Shown here: one piece after another, positions 26,594-36,270 of the stretch
Numbering within the stretch: the first letter of the stretch is position 1
Layout of the letters: each line of letters starts with the position of its first letter
Assembly (NCBI GenBank): GCA_003220795.1
Contig: QHTK01000044.1
Coordinates: forward strand, 27,034-91,033
Source: Gemmatimonadota bacterium
Lineage (GTDB): Bacteria; Gemmatimonadota; Gemmatimonadetes; Gemmatimonadales; GWC2-71-9
Length of the DNA stretch: 64,000 bases
Reading direction: 5' to 3'
Translations under genes and position numbers: made by a program
The notes under the pieces: generated by a model
The model's input: the letters and a program-made list of their open reading frames with translations, nothing else
Database searches by the model: none
What the model was told of the DNA's origin: nothing

Positions 26594-29500
26594 GTGCCAC
26601 TCTCCGGCTTTCACCCGACGATCGCGCGCTGGTTCGGCGACCGGTTCGCGGAGCCCACCGAACCGCAGCGGGGCGCGTGGCCCGTCATTCAGGCGGGCCG
26701 TAACGCCCTGATCGCGGCGCCTACCGGCTCGGGGAAGACGTTCGCCGCCTTCCTGGCGGCGATCGATTCCCTGCTGCGCCAGGGACTCGAGGGGACGCTG
26801 CGGGACGAAACGCAGGTGGTGTACGTGTCGCCGCTGAAGGCGCTCTCCAACGACGTTCAGAAGAACCTGGCCGAGCCGCTCGCCGAGATCCGGCGCACGC
26901 TCGAGGGGATGTGCCTTCCCGACGTAGAAATCCGGACGGTGGTTCGTACCGGTGACACGCCGGCGGCGGAGCGGCAAGCGATGGTGCACCGGCCGCCTCA
27001 CATCCTCGTCACCACGCCCGAGTCGCTGTTTCTGATCCTTACGTCCGAACGCGCGCGCGAGATGCTCCGCAGCGTGCGCACGGTGATCGTCGACGAGATC
27101 CACGCGGTGGCGCGCGACAAGCGCGGCAGCCACCTCGCGCTGTCGCTCGAGCGGCTCGAGCACCTCGCGGGCCGGCGGCTGCAGCGCATCGGGCTCTCGG
27201 CGACACAAAAGCCGATCGAAGACATCGCCCAGTTCCTGGTCGGCGCCAATCGAGCCTCGAGCCCCGACTCAGGAGCCCCAACGATCATCGACTCCGGGCA
27301 CGCCCGGGCGCTCGATCTCGCCATCGAGATCCTGTCCTCCCCGCTCGAAGCCGTGATGGCGGGTGAAGTGTGGGACGAGCTGTACGACCGGCTGGCGCAG
27401 TTGATCGGCGAGCACCGCACGACGCTCGTCTTCGTGAACACGCGGCGCTTGGCCGAGCGGCTCACGTTGCACCTGTCCGAGCGGCTCGGCGCGGAGCACG
27501 TGACCTCGCACCACGGCAGCCTGTCCAAAGAGAAGCGGCTCGACGCGGAGACCCGGCTCAAGGAGGGCAAGCTCAAGGCGCTCGTCGCGACGGCGTCGCT
27601 CGAGCTGGGGATCGACATCGGCACGGTGGACCTGGTGTGCCAGATCGGCTCGACGCGCTCGATTGCGACGCTGCTGCAGCGCGTGGGACGCGCGGGGCAT
27701 CACCTCCAGGCAATCCCCAAGGGGCGGCTGTTCCCGCTGTCGCGCGACGAGCTGATCGAATGTGCGGCGCTGCTGCGGGCGACGGCGGAGCGCCGGCTGG
27801 ACCGGCTGGTGATCCCCGACCACCCGCTCGACATCCTGGCTCAGCAGATCGTCGCGGCCGCCGCGGGCGACGAATGGGACGAAGCAGCGCTGTATGACCT
27901 GGTGCGCGGCGCGTATCCGTATCGCGACCTGTCCCGCAAGGACTTCGACGACGTAGTGCAGATGTTGGCGGAGGGGTTCACCACGCGCCGGGGCCGGCGC
28001 GGCGCGTACATCCACTACGACGGGGTGAACCACCGGCTGCGCGGCCGGCGCGGCGCCCGGCTCGCCGCCATCACCTCCGGCGGCGCGATCCCCGACATTG
28101 GGGACTACCGCGTGATCCTCGAACCGACCGAGACGTTCGTCGGCACGCTGAACGAGGATTTCGCGATCGAGAGCATGCCGGGCGATATCTTCCAGCTCGG
28201 CAACAGCTCGTACCTGATCAACAGGATCGAGTCGGGGCAGGTACGGGTGGTCGACGCGCAGGGCCAGCCGCCCAGCATTCCGTTCTGGTTGGGTGAAGCG
28301 CCGGCGCGCACGCCGGAGCTCTCGGAGGAAGTCTCCCGGCTCAGGCAGGACATCGCGGACCGTCTGGGCGATCCGCCCGGCGCGATCGCCTGGCTCGTGG
28401 GCGCCGTGCCGGGGCTCCCCGAGGCGGCGGCCCGCCAGATGGTGGAGTACCTGGACGCCGCGCAGCGGATCCTCGGCGTCATTCCGACGCAGCAGACGCT
28501 CGTGCTCGAGCGGTTCTTCGACGAGGCGGGCGGGATGCAACTGGTGCTGCACGCGCCGTTCGGCAGCCGCGTGAACCGGGCGTGGGGCCTGGCGCTGCGC
28601 AAGCGCTTCTGTCGCAGCTTCAACTTCGAGCTGCAGGCGGCGGCAACCGAAGATGCCATTGTTTTGTCGCTCGGGCCGCAGCACAGCTTCCCACTGGATG
28701 ACGTGTTTCACTACCTCAAGCCCGACACCGCCGAGCACCTCTTGGTGCAGGCGATGCTGGACGCGCCCATGTTCGGCTCGCGGTGGCGCTGGAACGCAAC
28801 GCGCGCGCTCGCGGTGCTGCGCTCGCGCGGCGGCAAGAAGGTGCCGACGCCGCTGCAGCGTATGGACGCGGAGGACCTGGTCGCCGCCGTCTTCCCCGAC
28901 CAGCTCGCGTGCCCCGAGAATCTGGTAGGTGACCGGGAGATCCCCCACCATCCGCTGGTGCAGCAGACGATCGCCGACTGCCTGCTCGAGGCGATGGACT
29001 TCCCCGGTCTGAAGCGGGTGCTCGAAGGCATGGATGCGGGACGCTTCACGCTGGTGGCGCGCGACACGCCGGAGCCGTCGCCCCTGTCGCACGAGGTGTT
29101 GAACGCCAAGCCGTACGCGTTCCTGGACGACGCCCCGCTGGAAGAGCGCCGCACCCAAGCCGTGATCACCCGCCGCGGCCTCGACGTGAAGACGGCCGAC
29201 GAGCTCGGCACGCTCGACCGGGATGCGATCGACCGGGTGAAGGACGAGGCGTGGCCAGAGGTCACGAGCGCCGACGAACTTCACGACGCTCTACTCGTGA
29301 TCGGTGCCGTCCCGAGTGCGGAATGCGGAGTGCGGAATGCGGAATGGCAGGGCCATTTCGATGAGCTGGCCGGGCAGCGGCGGGCAGGCCAGCTCATGAC
29401 GGAGCGGCCCCTGTGGGTCGCGGCCGAGCGACTGCCGATGCTCGAGGCGGTGTTCCCCGGGGCGGCATGCGAGCCGGCGCTGGTACCGCCCGAGCGGGAG

Positions 29501-30952
29501 CGCGCGAAGAGCTGGACCCGCGAGGACGGGATGCGTGAGCTGGTGCGCGGGCGGCTCGAGGCCGTGGGCCCGACGACGGCCGGGGCGATCGCGACGGCCC
29601 TCGGCGTCCCCGCGCCCGACGTCGATTTCGCCCTCGGGGCGCTCGAGCACGAGGGCTTCGTGCTGCGGGGCCGGTTCACCCCGGGCACCACCGAGCTCGA
29701 GTGGTGCGAGCGGCGGCTGCTCGCGCGCATCCACCGCTACACGCTCGACCGGCTGCGCAAGGAGATTGAGCCGGTCACCGCGGCTGACTTCATGCGGTTC
29801 CTGCTGCGCTGGCAGCGGGTTGCCGAGGATGCGCGTGCCGAGGGGCCGGAGGGGCTCGCCGCCGTGCTCGACCTGCTCGACGGTTTCGAGCTGCCGGCGG
29901 GCGCGTGGGAGACCGACGTCCTTCCCGCCCGCATGCGGGAGTACGACCCGCTGTGGCTCGATGGGCTCTGCCTCTCGGGGGAGGTGGCGTGGGGGAGACT
30001 CAGTCAAACGCGGAACGTGGAAGGTGGAACGCGGAACAGAAAGACCGGCCCCATTCGCACGACGCCCGTTGCGCTGTTTCGACGGGAGAGGGGAGCCATC
30101 TGGCGGTCTTTGTCCACGCCGCCTGACACGGCGGATGGAGCGTTGTCCCATACGGCGGGCGCGGTGCTGGGCGTGCTCGATGAGCGCGGGGCATCGTTCT
30201 TTGGCGATCTCGTCAACGCGACCGGCCTGCTGCGTACCGAGGTGGAAAAGGGGCTGGGCGAGCTCGTCGCGTGGGGGCTCGTCACGTCCGACAGCTTCGC
30301 CGGGTTACGCGCGCTGCTGGTGCCGTCGGACCGGCGGCGTCCGATCGGGGCGGGGACGTTTCGACGGCGCGGCCGCGTGGCACCGTTCGGCGTCGAGACG
30401 GCGGGCCGCTGGTCGCGCGTGCGGCCGGGTTCGGTGCTGCCCGAGGACCAGCTCGCCGAAGCGGTCGCCCGGCAACTGCTGCGGCGCTACGGCGTCGTGT
30501 TCCGCCGCGTGGTGACGCGCGAAGCCTTGCTGGTGCCGTGGCGCGATCTGCTGCGCGTATACCGCCGCCTCGAGGCGCGCGGCGAGATCCGCGGCGGCCG
30601 CTTCGTCGGGGGGTTTTCGGGCGAGCAGTACGCCCTCCCCGAGGCGATCGGGCTCCTCCGCCAGGTGCGCCGCCAGGAGGCGAGCGGTGCGCTCGTCACG
30701 TTGAGCGGCGCCGACCCGCTCAACCTCGTCGGCATCGTCACGCCGGGCGACGCGGTGCCCGCCTTCGCGACCAACCGGATCCTGTACCGGGACGGCATCC
30801 CGGTGGCGGTGAAAGAGGGAGAGGGGAGAGGCGAGCGGTTCCTGCTGGACGTGGGGCCCGAGGAGGCGCAGCTGCTGCGATCCGCCCTGGTGCGGCGGCG
30901 GGTGGCCCCGCTCGTGCGGACGTATCTCGGCAAGACGAGGGCGGGGACCTAG
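26594..30952 (+). CDS. lhr: Lhr-like large DEAD/DEAH-box ATP-dependent helicase
   Basis: 1452 residues, a typical size for bacterial Lhr. It unwinds nucleic acids with 3'-5' polarity and is linked to genome maintenance. Motifs: Walker [16 protein letters not shown] (about 40), [70 protein letters not shown] and QRVGRAGH. A winged-helix and an Lhr core domain follow, then the long C-terminal part with more winged helices. Two stretches are not native: residues encoded at 29315-29347 ([11 protein letters not shown]) and at about 30007-30041 ([10 protein letters not shown]). Both consist of 7-bp repeats inserted in frame at loops. The start is GTG at 26594. Confidence 0.9.
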   Translation: MPLSGFHPTIARWFGDRFAEPTEPQRGAWPVIQAGRNALIAAPTGSGKTFAAFLAAIDSLLRQGLEGTLRDETQVVYVSPLKALSNDVQKNLAEPLAEIRRTLEGMCLPDVEIRTVVRTGDTPAAERQAMVHRPPHILVTTPESLFLILTSERAREMLRSVRTVIVDEIHAVARDKRGSHLALSLERLEHLAGRRLQRIGLSATQKPIEDIAQFLVGANRASSPDSGAPTIIDSGHARALDLAIEILSSPLEAVMAGEVWDELYDRLAQLIGEHRTTLVFVNTRRLAERLTLHLSERLGAEHVTSHHGSLSKEKRLDAETRLKEGKLKALVATASLELGIDIGTVDLVCQIGSTRSIATLLQRVGRAGHHLQAIPKGRLFPLSRDELIECAALLRATAERRLDRLVIPDHPLDILAQQIVAAAAGDEWDEAALYDLVRGAYPYRDLSRKDFDDVVQMLAEGFTTRRGRRGAYIHYDGVNHRLRGRRGARLAAITSGGAIPDIGDYRVILEPTETFVGTLNEDFAIESMPGDIFQLGNSSYLINRIESGQVRVVDAQGQPPSIPFWLGEAPARTPELSEEVSRLRQDIADRLGDPPGAIAWLVGAVPGLPEAAARQMVEYLDAAQRILGVIPTQQTLVLERFFDEAGGMQLVLHAPFGSRVNRAWGLALRKRFCRSFNFELQAAATEDAIVLSLGPQHSFPLDDVFHYLKPDTAEHLLVQAMLDAPMFGSRWRWNATRALAVLRSRGGKKVPTPLQRMDAEDLVAAVFPDQLACPENLVGDREIPHHPLVQQTIADCLLEAMDFPGLKRVLEGMDAGRFTLVARDTPEPSPLSHEVLNAKPYAFLDDAPLEERRTQAVITRRGLDVKTADELGTLDRDAIDRVKDEAWPEVTSADELHDALLVIGAVPSAECGVRNAEWQGHFDELAGQRRAGQLMTERPLWVAAERLPMLEAVFPGAACEPALVPPERERAKSWTREDGMRELVRGRLEAVGPTTAGAIATALGVPAPDVDFALGALEHEGFVLRGRFTPGTTELEWCERRLLARIHRYTLDRLRKEIEPVTAADFMRFLLRWQRVAEDARAEGPEGLAAVLDLLDGFELPAGAWETDVLPARMREYDPLWLDGLCLSGEVAWGRLSQTRNVEGGTRNRKTGPIRTTPVALFRRERGAIWRSLSTPPDTADGALSHTAGAVLGVLDERGASFFGDLVNATGLLRTEVEKGLGELVAWGLVTSDSFAGLRALLVPSDRRRPIGAGTFRRRGRVAPFGVETAGRWSRVRPGSVLPEDQLAEAVARQLLRRYGVVFRRVVTREALLVPWRDLLRVYRRLEARGEIRGGRFVGGFSGEQYALPEAIGLLRQVRRQEASGALVTLSGADPLNLVGIVTPGDAVPAFATNRILYRDGIPVAVKEGEGRGERFLLDVGPEEAQLLRSALVRRRVAPLVRTYLGKTRAGT
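29315..29347 (+). repeat. 33-bp heptamer repeat inside lhr
   Basis: Alternating AATGCGG/AGTGCGG heptamers. The 33 bases are identical to 35921-35953 and to the reverse complement of 36238-36270. As 33 is a multiple of three, lhr stays open. Confidence 0.85.
30007..30041 (+). repeat. Variant heptamer repeat inside lhr
   Basis: AACGCGG, AACGTGG, AAGGTGG and AACGCGG follow each other in register, then a decayed unit. Same family as the AATGCGG repeats, with C for T. Confidence 0.65.
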
Positions 30953-30957
30953 GGTCG

Positions 30958-31464
30958 TCACGTCGATCGGCGCGAGCCGAATCGGCGCCACGCGTGATTC
31001 GCCAGCCGGCGCAGCGTCCCCTGGCGCTGCGAGAGAGTGGATGCTTTCAGACGCACGTCCGCCAGCACCCGGTCGAAGCCCGCCGCCCGATCGGCACGGT
31101 TGCGCACCCAGGCGAGCCCCCCGAACAATCGCACCGCCCCATACAGCACGTACTTGACCGGCGCGCTCACGGCGAGCACGCCCATCGCTTCGAGGAAGAT
31201 CGCGTCGGCCTGGCGCCGCGGCCGGGTCTGTGTCCAGTACAGCCAGTCGTGAATGACGCTCGCGTTGCCGTAGCGCCCCCACTTCGGCAGGATCACCCAG
31301 AAGGGTCGGGGGATGGTGGCGAAGTCGGTCTGGAAGCCGATCGCCACCTCGATGTGGTCGCCGCTGCCCTCCGAGCCGACGTCGTAACCGAACGCGCGCA
31401 CGATCACCCAGGTGGTGCCGTCGGCGAGCGGCGTCACCACGAGCGCGTCGGTGAAGCAGCTCAC
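30958..31464 (-). CDS. DUF1353-domain protein
   Basis: 168 residues. The conserved core FQTDFATIPRPFWVILPKWG, then NASVIHDWLYWTQ, with later RRQADAIFLEAM, is characteristic of DUF1353, a family found in bacteria and phages; its function is not known. The start GTG 31464 overlaps the msrA stop by four bases (GTGA), so it is translated with msrA. The remaining upstream open frame is inside msrA and is not real. It ends 5 bp from the end of lhr, tail-to-tail. Confidence 0.8.
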   Translation of the reverse strand: MSCFTDALVVTPLADGTTWVIVRAFGYDVGSEGSGDHIEVAIGFQTDFATIPRPFWVILPKWGRYGNASVIHDWLYWTQTRPRRQADAIFLEAMGVLAVSAPVKYVLYGAVRLFGGLAWVRNRADRAAGFDRVLADVRLKASTLSQRQGTLRRLANHAWRRFGSRRST

Positions 31465-32015
31465 GCCGGCTGTTTCAACTTGTCCAGAAAGAGCTTCCGG
31501 ACCTTCGCCACCTTGGGCGCGATCACCGCGCTGCAGTACCCCTGGTTCGGGTTGCGACGGAAGTAGTCGCGGTGGTACTCCTCGGCCGGATAGAACGACT
31601 CGAGCGGCTTGAGCTCCGTGACGATGGCGTCGTCCCACACGTGCTCGCGTTGCAGCTCCGCGATCACCCGCTCGGCCGCGGCCCGCTGCTCGGGTGTGTG
31701 ATAATAGATCGCGGAGCGATACTGGGTCCCGACATCCGCCCCCTGCCGGTTCAGGGTCGTCGGGTCGTGGATCGTGAAGAAGACATGCAGCAAGTCGTCG
31801 AACGAGACGACCCGGGGATCGAACGTGATCTGCACGACCTCGGCGTGGCCGGTGGTCCCCGTGCACACCTGCTCGTATGACGGGTTCGCCACGCGACCGC
31901 CCGCGTATCCGGACTGGACGCGCTCGACGCCCCTCAGATCCTGGAACGCCGCTTCGAGGCACCAGAAACAGCCGCCGGCGAGGGTGGCGACTTCGCGCTG
32001 GGGAGTGGCAGTCAC
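31461..32015 (-). CDS. msrA: Peptide methionine (S)-S-oxide reductase
   Basis: 184 residues. MsrA repairs oxidised methionine in proteins. The active-site motif GGCFWCLEAAF places the catalytic cysteine at residue 16; also visible are YAGGRVANPSYEQVCTGTTG and HAEVVQITFDP. The C-terminus (NPNQGYCSAVIAPKVAKVRK) carries a cysteine in a place usual for resolving residues. Start: GTG 32015, with AAAGGA about 9 bases upstream; the longer frame has no such site. Co-transcribed with the DUF1353 gene. Confidence 0.93.
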   Translation of the reverse strand: MTATPQREVATLAGGCFWCLEAAFQDLRGVERVQSGYAGGRVANPSYEQVCTGTTGHAEVVQITFDPRVVSFDDLLHVFFTIHDPTTLNRQGADVGTQYRSAIYYHTPEQRAAAERVIAELQREHVWDDAIVTELKPLESFYPAEEYHRDYFRRNPNQGYCSAVIAPKVAKVRKLFLDKLKQPA

Positions 32016-32094
32016 GAACAAGGTCCTTTCGAAGGCGTGCGCCGAATGATAATCGTGATACGCGCCGGATGGTTCCCCCGCCGGCTCGTGGCGC

Positions 32095-32583
32095 TCAAAA
32101 CGCCCACCCGGCAAGGAAGCGCAACGTTATGCCGCCGCCATGGCCGCCCGGGGTCTCGCCGCCGATCGTCCCGACGACGCCACACCCAAAGTCGAAGAAA
32201 AGCCCCGGCCTCGTGTCGGGCCACAGCTCCGATCCCAGCAGCGCGGCCCATTCCACGCGTGCGACGCCCGGTTCGTTGCGGCCGAAGAGGCGGGCGAGAC
32301 CGACGCTGAGGTAGAGCAAGGGCTCGTGGTCCGCGCGCCGCGGCAGGAATGGATCGGGCAGTTGAACCTGGGCGTGGGCGCCCACGCCGCCGCCCCCGAG
32401 CGCGACGCCGAGGCCGATGGGAGCATCCGGCAAGCGGTGCAGCAGCGCGAGCGCAGTCCCGTAGCCGGTGACGTCGGACCAGCCGAACGCAAAGGCGGTA
32501 TGAGTGGGTCGGAGATCCCCGAGCTGGGCAGCGACGGGATGGATGGAGGTGAGGGCGAGCGCGACAGTCCAGAGTGCCCGCAT
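32095..32583 (-). CDS. Secreted or outer-membrane hypothetical protein
   Basis: 162 residues with a signal peptide (ALTSIHPVAAQ). The mature part is rich in glycine and alternating hydrophobic stretches (LGVALGGGGVGAHAQVQL, GLFFDFGCGVVGTIGG) and ends in F, as many small outer-membrane beta-barrels do. No family recognised. Its ATG lies 10 bases after the dnaE2 stop, next to the inverted repeat GGGGTAA-TC-TTACCCC (32584-32599), which covers that stop codon. Confidence 0.6.
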   Translation of the reverse strand: MRALWTVALALTSIHPVAAQLGDLRPTHTAFAFGWSDVTGYGTALALLHRLPDAPIGLGVALGGGGVGAHAQVQLPDPFLPRRADHEPLLYLSVGLARLFGRNEPGVARVEWAALLGSELWPDTRPGLFFDFGCGVVGTIGGETPGGHGGGITLRFLAGWAF

Positions 32584-32592
32584 GGGGTAATC

Positions 32593-35500
32593 TTACCCCC
32601 AATCTTTCGACTCGGGCGCGACACGGCGCATGGACTTGAGGAATGCCATTGCGGATTGCGGATTGTGGATTGCGGATTCGACGGGCGGGTCTTCAAATCC
32701 GCAATGCAGTCCTTTCGCTTCCTCCGCCAGCACGTTCACCGTCCCATCGTCTTTCGCGAGCTTACCCCGCACCCATAGGAGCGGCTCGCCGCGGATCGCC
32801 GTGCGGTGCTCCCGGTATACATCGGGCCGCACGATCACGTTCACCATCCCCGCTACGTCCTCGACCAGCACGAAGACGAATCCCTTGGCGGTCTCTGGGC
32901 GCTGGCGCGCGACGACCAGGCCCGCCACCTCGACTCTCGCCCCGTGCTCGAGCCGGGGAAGCGCGTCGCTCTGCACCACTCCGGGCGGCAGCACGTCGCG
33001 CAGGAGCGCGAGCGGATGGCCGCTCGCCGCGAACCCCAGCACCGCGTACTCGGCGAGCAGCCGCTCGTCCGCCGCGAGACCGCCGAAGCGCAGTCGCTCG
33101 AACGGGTGGTCGAGAGCGAGCTCGAGCTGGCGCCGGCCGCGTGCCTCGCCGCCCTGCTCCGCTTCGGGCGGGAGCCACAGCCCCACTTGCCACAACAGCT
33201 CGCGCCGCGTCAGGCCGAAGCCGTCGCACCCGCCGACCCACACCAGGTGCTCGATCGCGCTGCGCTTGAGCTTGGGGGGAGCCCGCCTCACGAAATCACC
33301 GACGCTCCGGAACGGGCCGCGCGCGCGCTCGTCCACGACCGCGGTCGCCGTCTCCTCGCTCCAATCCCGGATGAACCCGAGCCCTACTCGCACGGCATCT
33401 GCTCCCCTTCCCCCTTCCCCGGCCTTCAACCGGCCTTTTCCCCCTTCCACCGTGCACCACACGTCGCTCAGGTTCACATCGGGGAGCCGGATCTCGACCT
33501 CGTTGCGTTTGGCGTCCCGCCCCAGCGCGTCGAGCGAGTAGAACCCCATCGGCTGATTGTTGAAGAGCGCGCAGTAGTACTCGGCCGGGTGATAATGCCT
33601 GAGCCACGCCGACTGGTAGGCGAGCAGCCCGAACGCCGCGGCGTGCGACTTGGGGAACCCGAACTCCGAGAACGCGATCACCTGGGTGAAGACGCGTTCG
33701 GCGACCGGCTCGGGGACGCCGCGCGCCGCCGCCCCCTCACGGAACTCGTCCCAGAATCCCGCCATCAGCTCGCGGCTACGCCGGCGGCTCATGGCGCGTC
33801 GCAGCGCCTCCGCCTGCCCCGGCGTGAACCCCGCGAGCGCCTGGCACACCTGGAGCACCTGGTCCTGATAGAGGATCACCCCCAGGGTCTCCGCGAGCGC
33901 GTCTTTCAGGAGCGGGTGGTCCACCGGTGGCTCGTAGCGGCGGCCGCGGGCCCGGGCGCGGCGCTCGTCCTCGCGCCGCCGCACGTAGGGATTCACCGCG
34001 CCGCCCACGATGGGGCCGGGCCGCACGATCGCCACTTCGACCGCGAGATCCTCGAGATTGCGCGGCCGGGTGCGGCGCAGCATCTGGATCTGCGCCCTGC
34101 TCTCGATCTGGAACAGCCCCACGGTGTCGCCGCGGCAGATGCGGTCGTACACCGCCTGGTCGGCGAAGTCGATGCGCGACAGATCGGGCGGCGCCCCCTG
34201 GCGCGTCGCGATCAGCTCGACGCTCTCCTCGACCAGCGACAGCATGCCGAGCGCCAGGAAGTCGATCTTCACGAAGCGCGCGTCGTCGCAGGAGTCCTTG
34301 TCCCACTGGCACACGACGCGGTCTTCCATCGCCGCCCGCTCGAGCGGCACGACTTCGACGAGCGGCCGGCTCGAGATGATCATCCCGCCGACGTGCTGCG
34401 ACACGTGGCGCGGCAGCCCGGCGATTTCCTCGGCTAGCTCGCACAGCTCCTTCCAGAGCGGGGCGGCGCGCCGCCCCGCGAAGCCGGGCAGCTGATCCAG
34501 CTCGTCCGCCAGCTCCCCCGACCGCCGGTCCGCCAGCTTGGCGACTTGCTCGATCTCTCCCAACGGCAGATCGAGCGCCTTGCCGATCTCGCGCACCGCG
34601 GAGCGGAGCCGGTAGGTGGGGAAGGCGCAGACCAGCCCCACGTGCTCGTCGCCGTAGCGCTTGTAGACCCGCCGGATCAGCTCCTCGCGGATCTCGCGCG
34701 GGAAGTCGAGGTCGATGTCGGGTACCGATGCGAGGCTCTCGTTCAGGAACCTGCCCAGGAACAGGCGGTTGGCGATCGGGTCGATGTGCGACAGGCCGAG
34801 CAGGTAGCAGACGATGGACGACACCGACGAGCCGCGCCCGCGGCCGGGGAGCAGGTTTCCGAGGGCCCGCCGGGTGCCCCGGCGCACGTCGGCCGCCACC
34901 TCGCGTGCCAGGTCGAACAGGTCGTGATAGACCAGGAAGAACCCACTGAGTCGATGGTGTTCGATTAGTGTCAGCTCTTCCGCGAGCCGCCGCTCCGCCT
35001 CGCCCCGGGGCTCGGAGCCCGCCGGATAGCGCTCGTCGAGGCGGGCACGGCACAGCTCGGCGAGCGCCTGCGGGGCGGGCGACCGGTCGGCCCCGCGGAA
35101 GTCCGGAAAGCCGTAACCCAGGTCCCGGGTGAGGTCGAACGCCCGGCAGCGCTCGGCGAGCGCGAGCGTGTTGGCGACAGCATCGGGACAGTCCGCGAAC
35201 AGTTCGGCGACTTCCGCGGGCGGCCGCAGGTAGAACTCGCTGTTCGGCCGCCGCACACCGTGCGACCCGTCGAGGGTGGTGCGGTGGCGGATCGCTGTGA
35301 GCACGTCGTGCAGCCGGTGGCGGGCGCGGACGTGATAATGCACGTTGCCGGACGCCACAACGCCAAGCCGCGCGGCGTCCGCCACATCCATCAGGGAGCG
35401 TGTCAGGGCCCGATCGCCCCGCACGTAGTTGCGCTGCAGCTCGACGTAGAACCGCTCGGCGCCGAACACGGCGCGACAGCGTTCGGCGAACGCTCGGGCG

Positions 35501-35919
35501 GCGGTCACGCCTTCGTGCATCAGGATCCGCGGCAGCAGGCCCGTGCGGCAGCCGGACAGCACGATGAGCCCGGCGTGGCGCGCCTCGAGCGACGCGAAGT
35601 CGAGCCGCGGATCGCGCCGGTCGGCGCTACCGAGATGCGCCTCGGTGATCAGCCGGCACAGGTTCGCGTATCCGTCGGGCGTCTCGGCGAGCAGCGTCAC
35701 GTGGGAGCCGTCGCGCAGCGTCAGCTCCGCGCCGGTGATCGCCTGGAGGCCGAGCTGCTTCGCTTCGTGCGCGAACGCCAGCGAGCCGTACAGGCCGTTG
35801 TGGTCGGTGAGCGCCAGCCCTGCGTAGCCGAGCTGCGACGCCGTGAGCGCGAGCTGCTCGGGGAGAGATGCACCGTCGAGGAAAGAAAACGCCGAGTGGC
35901 AGTGGAGCTCGATATACAT
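32593..35919 (-). CDS. dnaE2: Error-prone DNA polymerase DnaE2
   Basis: 1108 residues, the catalytic subunit of the inducible mutasome. Order: PHP domain (1-200, MYIELHCHSAFSFLDGAS, LALTDHNG), palm with catalytic aspartates 401 and 403 (PDIDLDFPREIREEL), fingers and the tandem HhH region, and a C-terminal OB fold (ARVEVAGLVVARQRPETAKG). I start at ATG 35919 because MYIELHCHS is the canonical N-terminus. Upstream lies a heptamer repeat rather than coding sequence. The C-terminus is unusual: after LAEEAKGLHCGF, residues from ~1070 are encoded by an inserted heptamer hairpin (32648-32705), before a final APESKDWG in place of the usual ending. It lies downstream of imuB and DUF6504 in the same orientation. 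Confidence 0.92.
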   Translation of the reverse strand: MYIELHCHSAFSFLDGASLPEQLALTASQLGYAGLALTDHNGLYGSLAFAHEAKQLGLQAITGAELTLRDGSHVTLLAETPDGYANLCRLITEAHLGSADRRDPRLDFASLEARHAGLIVLSGCRTGLLPRILMHEGVTAARAFAERCRAVFGAERFYVELQRNYVRGDRALTRSLMDVADAARLGVVASGNVHYHVRARHRLHDVLTAIRHRTTLDGSHGVRRPNSEFYLRPPAEVAELFADCPDAVANTLALAERCRAFDLTRDLGYGFPDFRGADRSPAPQALAELCRARLDERYPAGSEPRGEAERRLAEELTLIEHHRLSGFFLVYHDLFDLAREVAADVRRGTRRALGNLLPGRGRGSSVSSIVCYLLGLSHIDPIANRLFLGRFLNESLASVPDIDLDFPREIREELIRRVYKRYGDEHVGLVCAFPTYRLRSAVREIGKALDLPLGEIEQVAKLADRRSGELADELDQLPGFAGRRAAPLWKELCELAEEIAGLPRHVSQHVGGMIISSRPLVEVVPLERAAMEDRVVCQWDKDSCDDARFVKIDFLALGMLSLVEESVELIATRQGAPPDLSRIDFADQAVYDRICRGDTVGLFQIESRAQIQMLRRTRPRNLEDLAVEVAIVRPGPIVGGAVNPYVRRREDERRARARGRRYEPPVDHPLLKDALAETLGVILYQDQVLQVCQALAGFTPGQAEALRRAMSRRRSRELMAGFWDEFREGAAARGVPEPVAERVFTQVIAFSEFGFPKSHAAAFGLLAYQSAWLRHYHPAEYYCALFNNQPMGFYSLDALGRDAKRNEVEIRLPDVNLSDVWCTVEGGKGRLKAGEGGRGADAVRVGLGFIRDWSEETATAVVDERARGPFRSVGDFVRRAPPKLKRSAIEHLVWVGGCDGFGLTRRELLWQVGLWLPPEAEQGGEARGRRQLELALDHPFERLRFGGLAADERLLAEYAVLGFAASGHPLALLRDVLPPGVVQSDALPRLEHGARVEVAGLVVARQRPETAKGFVFVLVEDVAGMVNVIVRPDVYREHRTAIRGEPLLWVRGKLAKDDGTVNVLAEEAKGLHCGFEDPPVESAIHNPQSAMAFLKSMRRVAPESKDWG
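32648..32705. repeat. Heptamer hairpin at the 3' end of dnaE2
   Basis: ATTGCGG repeats (32648-32678, one unit ATTGTGG) face an inverted copy. ATTGCGGATT (32669-32678) pairs with AATCCGCAAT (32696-32705) over 17 bases. It encodes NPQSA-type residues on the gene strand. Confidence 0.75.
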
Positions 35920-35920
35920 A

Positions 35921-35953
35921 AGTGCGGAATGCGGAGTGCGGAATGCGGAATGG
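35921..35953 (+). repeat. 33-bp heptamer repeat directly upstream of the dnaE2 start
   Basis: It lies one base before the dnaE2 ATG and takes the place of any ribosome site. Perfect inverted partner of 36238-36270 and identical to 29315-29347. Confidence 0.85.
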
Positions 35954-35993
35954 ATGCGCGTGCTTCGATGCCGCGTTCCGGCAACCGTGTTCG

Positions 35994-36269
35994 CTAAGGC
36001 TTTTGTAAGAACCACTCCTGTGTCACGTGATCAACGAATAACACTGCCCGTTGCCCACCCTCCAGAAGCACTTCGTAGTACGTCCGCGTGATCGGATCCC
36101 TCCACCACTCATCATCGATCCGCCATGTCTCCCGGACAGCCTCGATCGGCCCCACTCCGGTTCGCGAGGGCAATCCACATGCATCGAGTTCTACCTGCAC
36201 GCGTTGTGGAACGTTGAGGGCTCGAAGTCGGTCAGTTCCATTCCGCATTCCGCACTCCGCATTCCGCAC
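35994..36269 (-). CDS. DUF6504-like small protein between imuB and dnaE2
   Basis: Up to 91 residues. The core PQRVQVELDAC, ETWRIDDEWWRDPITRTYYE and QEWFLQ matches my recollection of DUF6504, a small beta-rich family usually found next to Y-family or DnaE2 polymerases. Its role is not established; partner of the mutasome is an inference from context. The 5' end is made of the inverted 33-bp repeat. GTG 36269 (overlapping the imuB TAG) and ATG 36248 both lie inside the repeat, so the native start was probably replaced. The N-terminal [10 protein letters not shown] would be repeat-encoded. Confidence 0.7.
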   Translation of the reverse strand: MRNAECGMRNGTDRLRALNVPQRVQVELDACGLPSRTGVGPIEAVRETWRIDDEWWRDPITRTYYEVLLEGGQRAVLFVDHVTQEWFLQKP

Positions 36270-36270
36270 T
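36238..36270 (-). repeat. 33-bp heptamer repeat at the imuB/DUF6504 junction
   Basis: Exact reverse complement of 35921-35953. It contains the last bases of imuB and both possible starts of the DUF6504 gene. Confidence 0.85.

Noticed and set aside
35920..36015. Upstream extension of DnaE2 to 36015
   Set aside because: The extra residues come from the heptamer repeat and overlap DUF6504; MYIELHCHS at 35919 is the canonical start.
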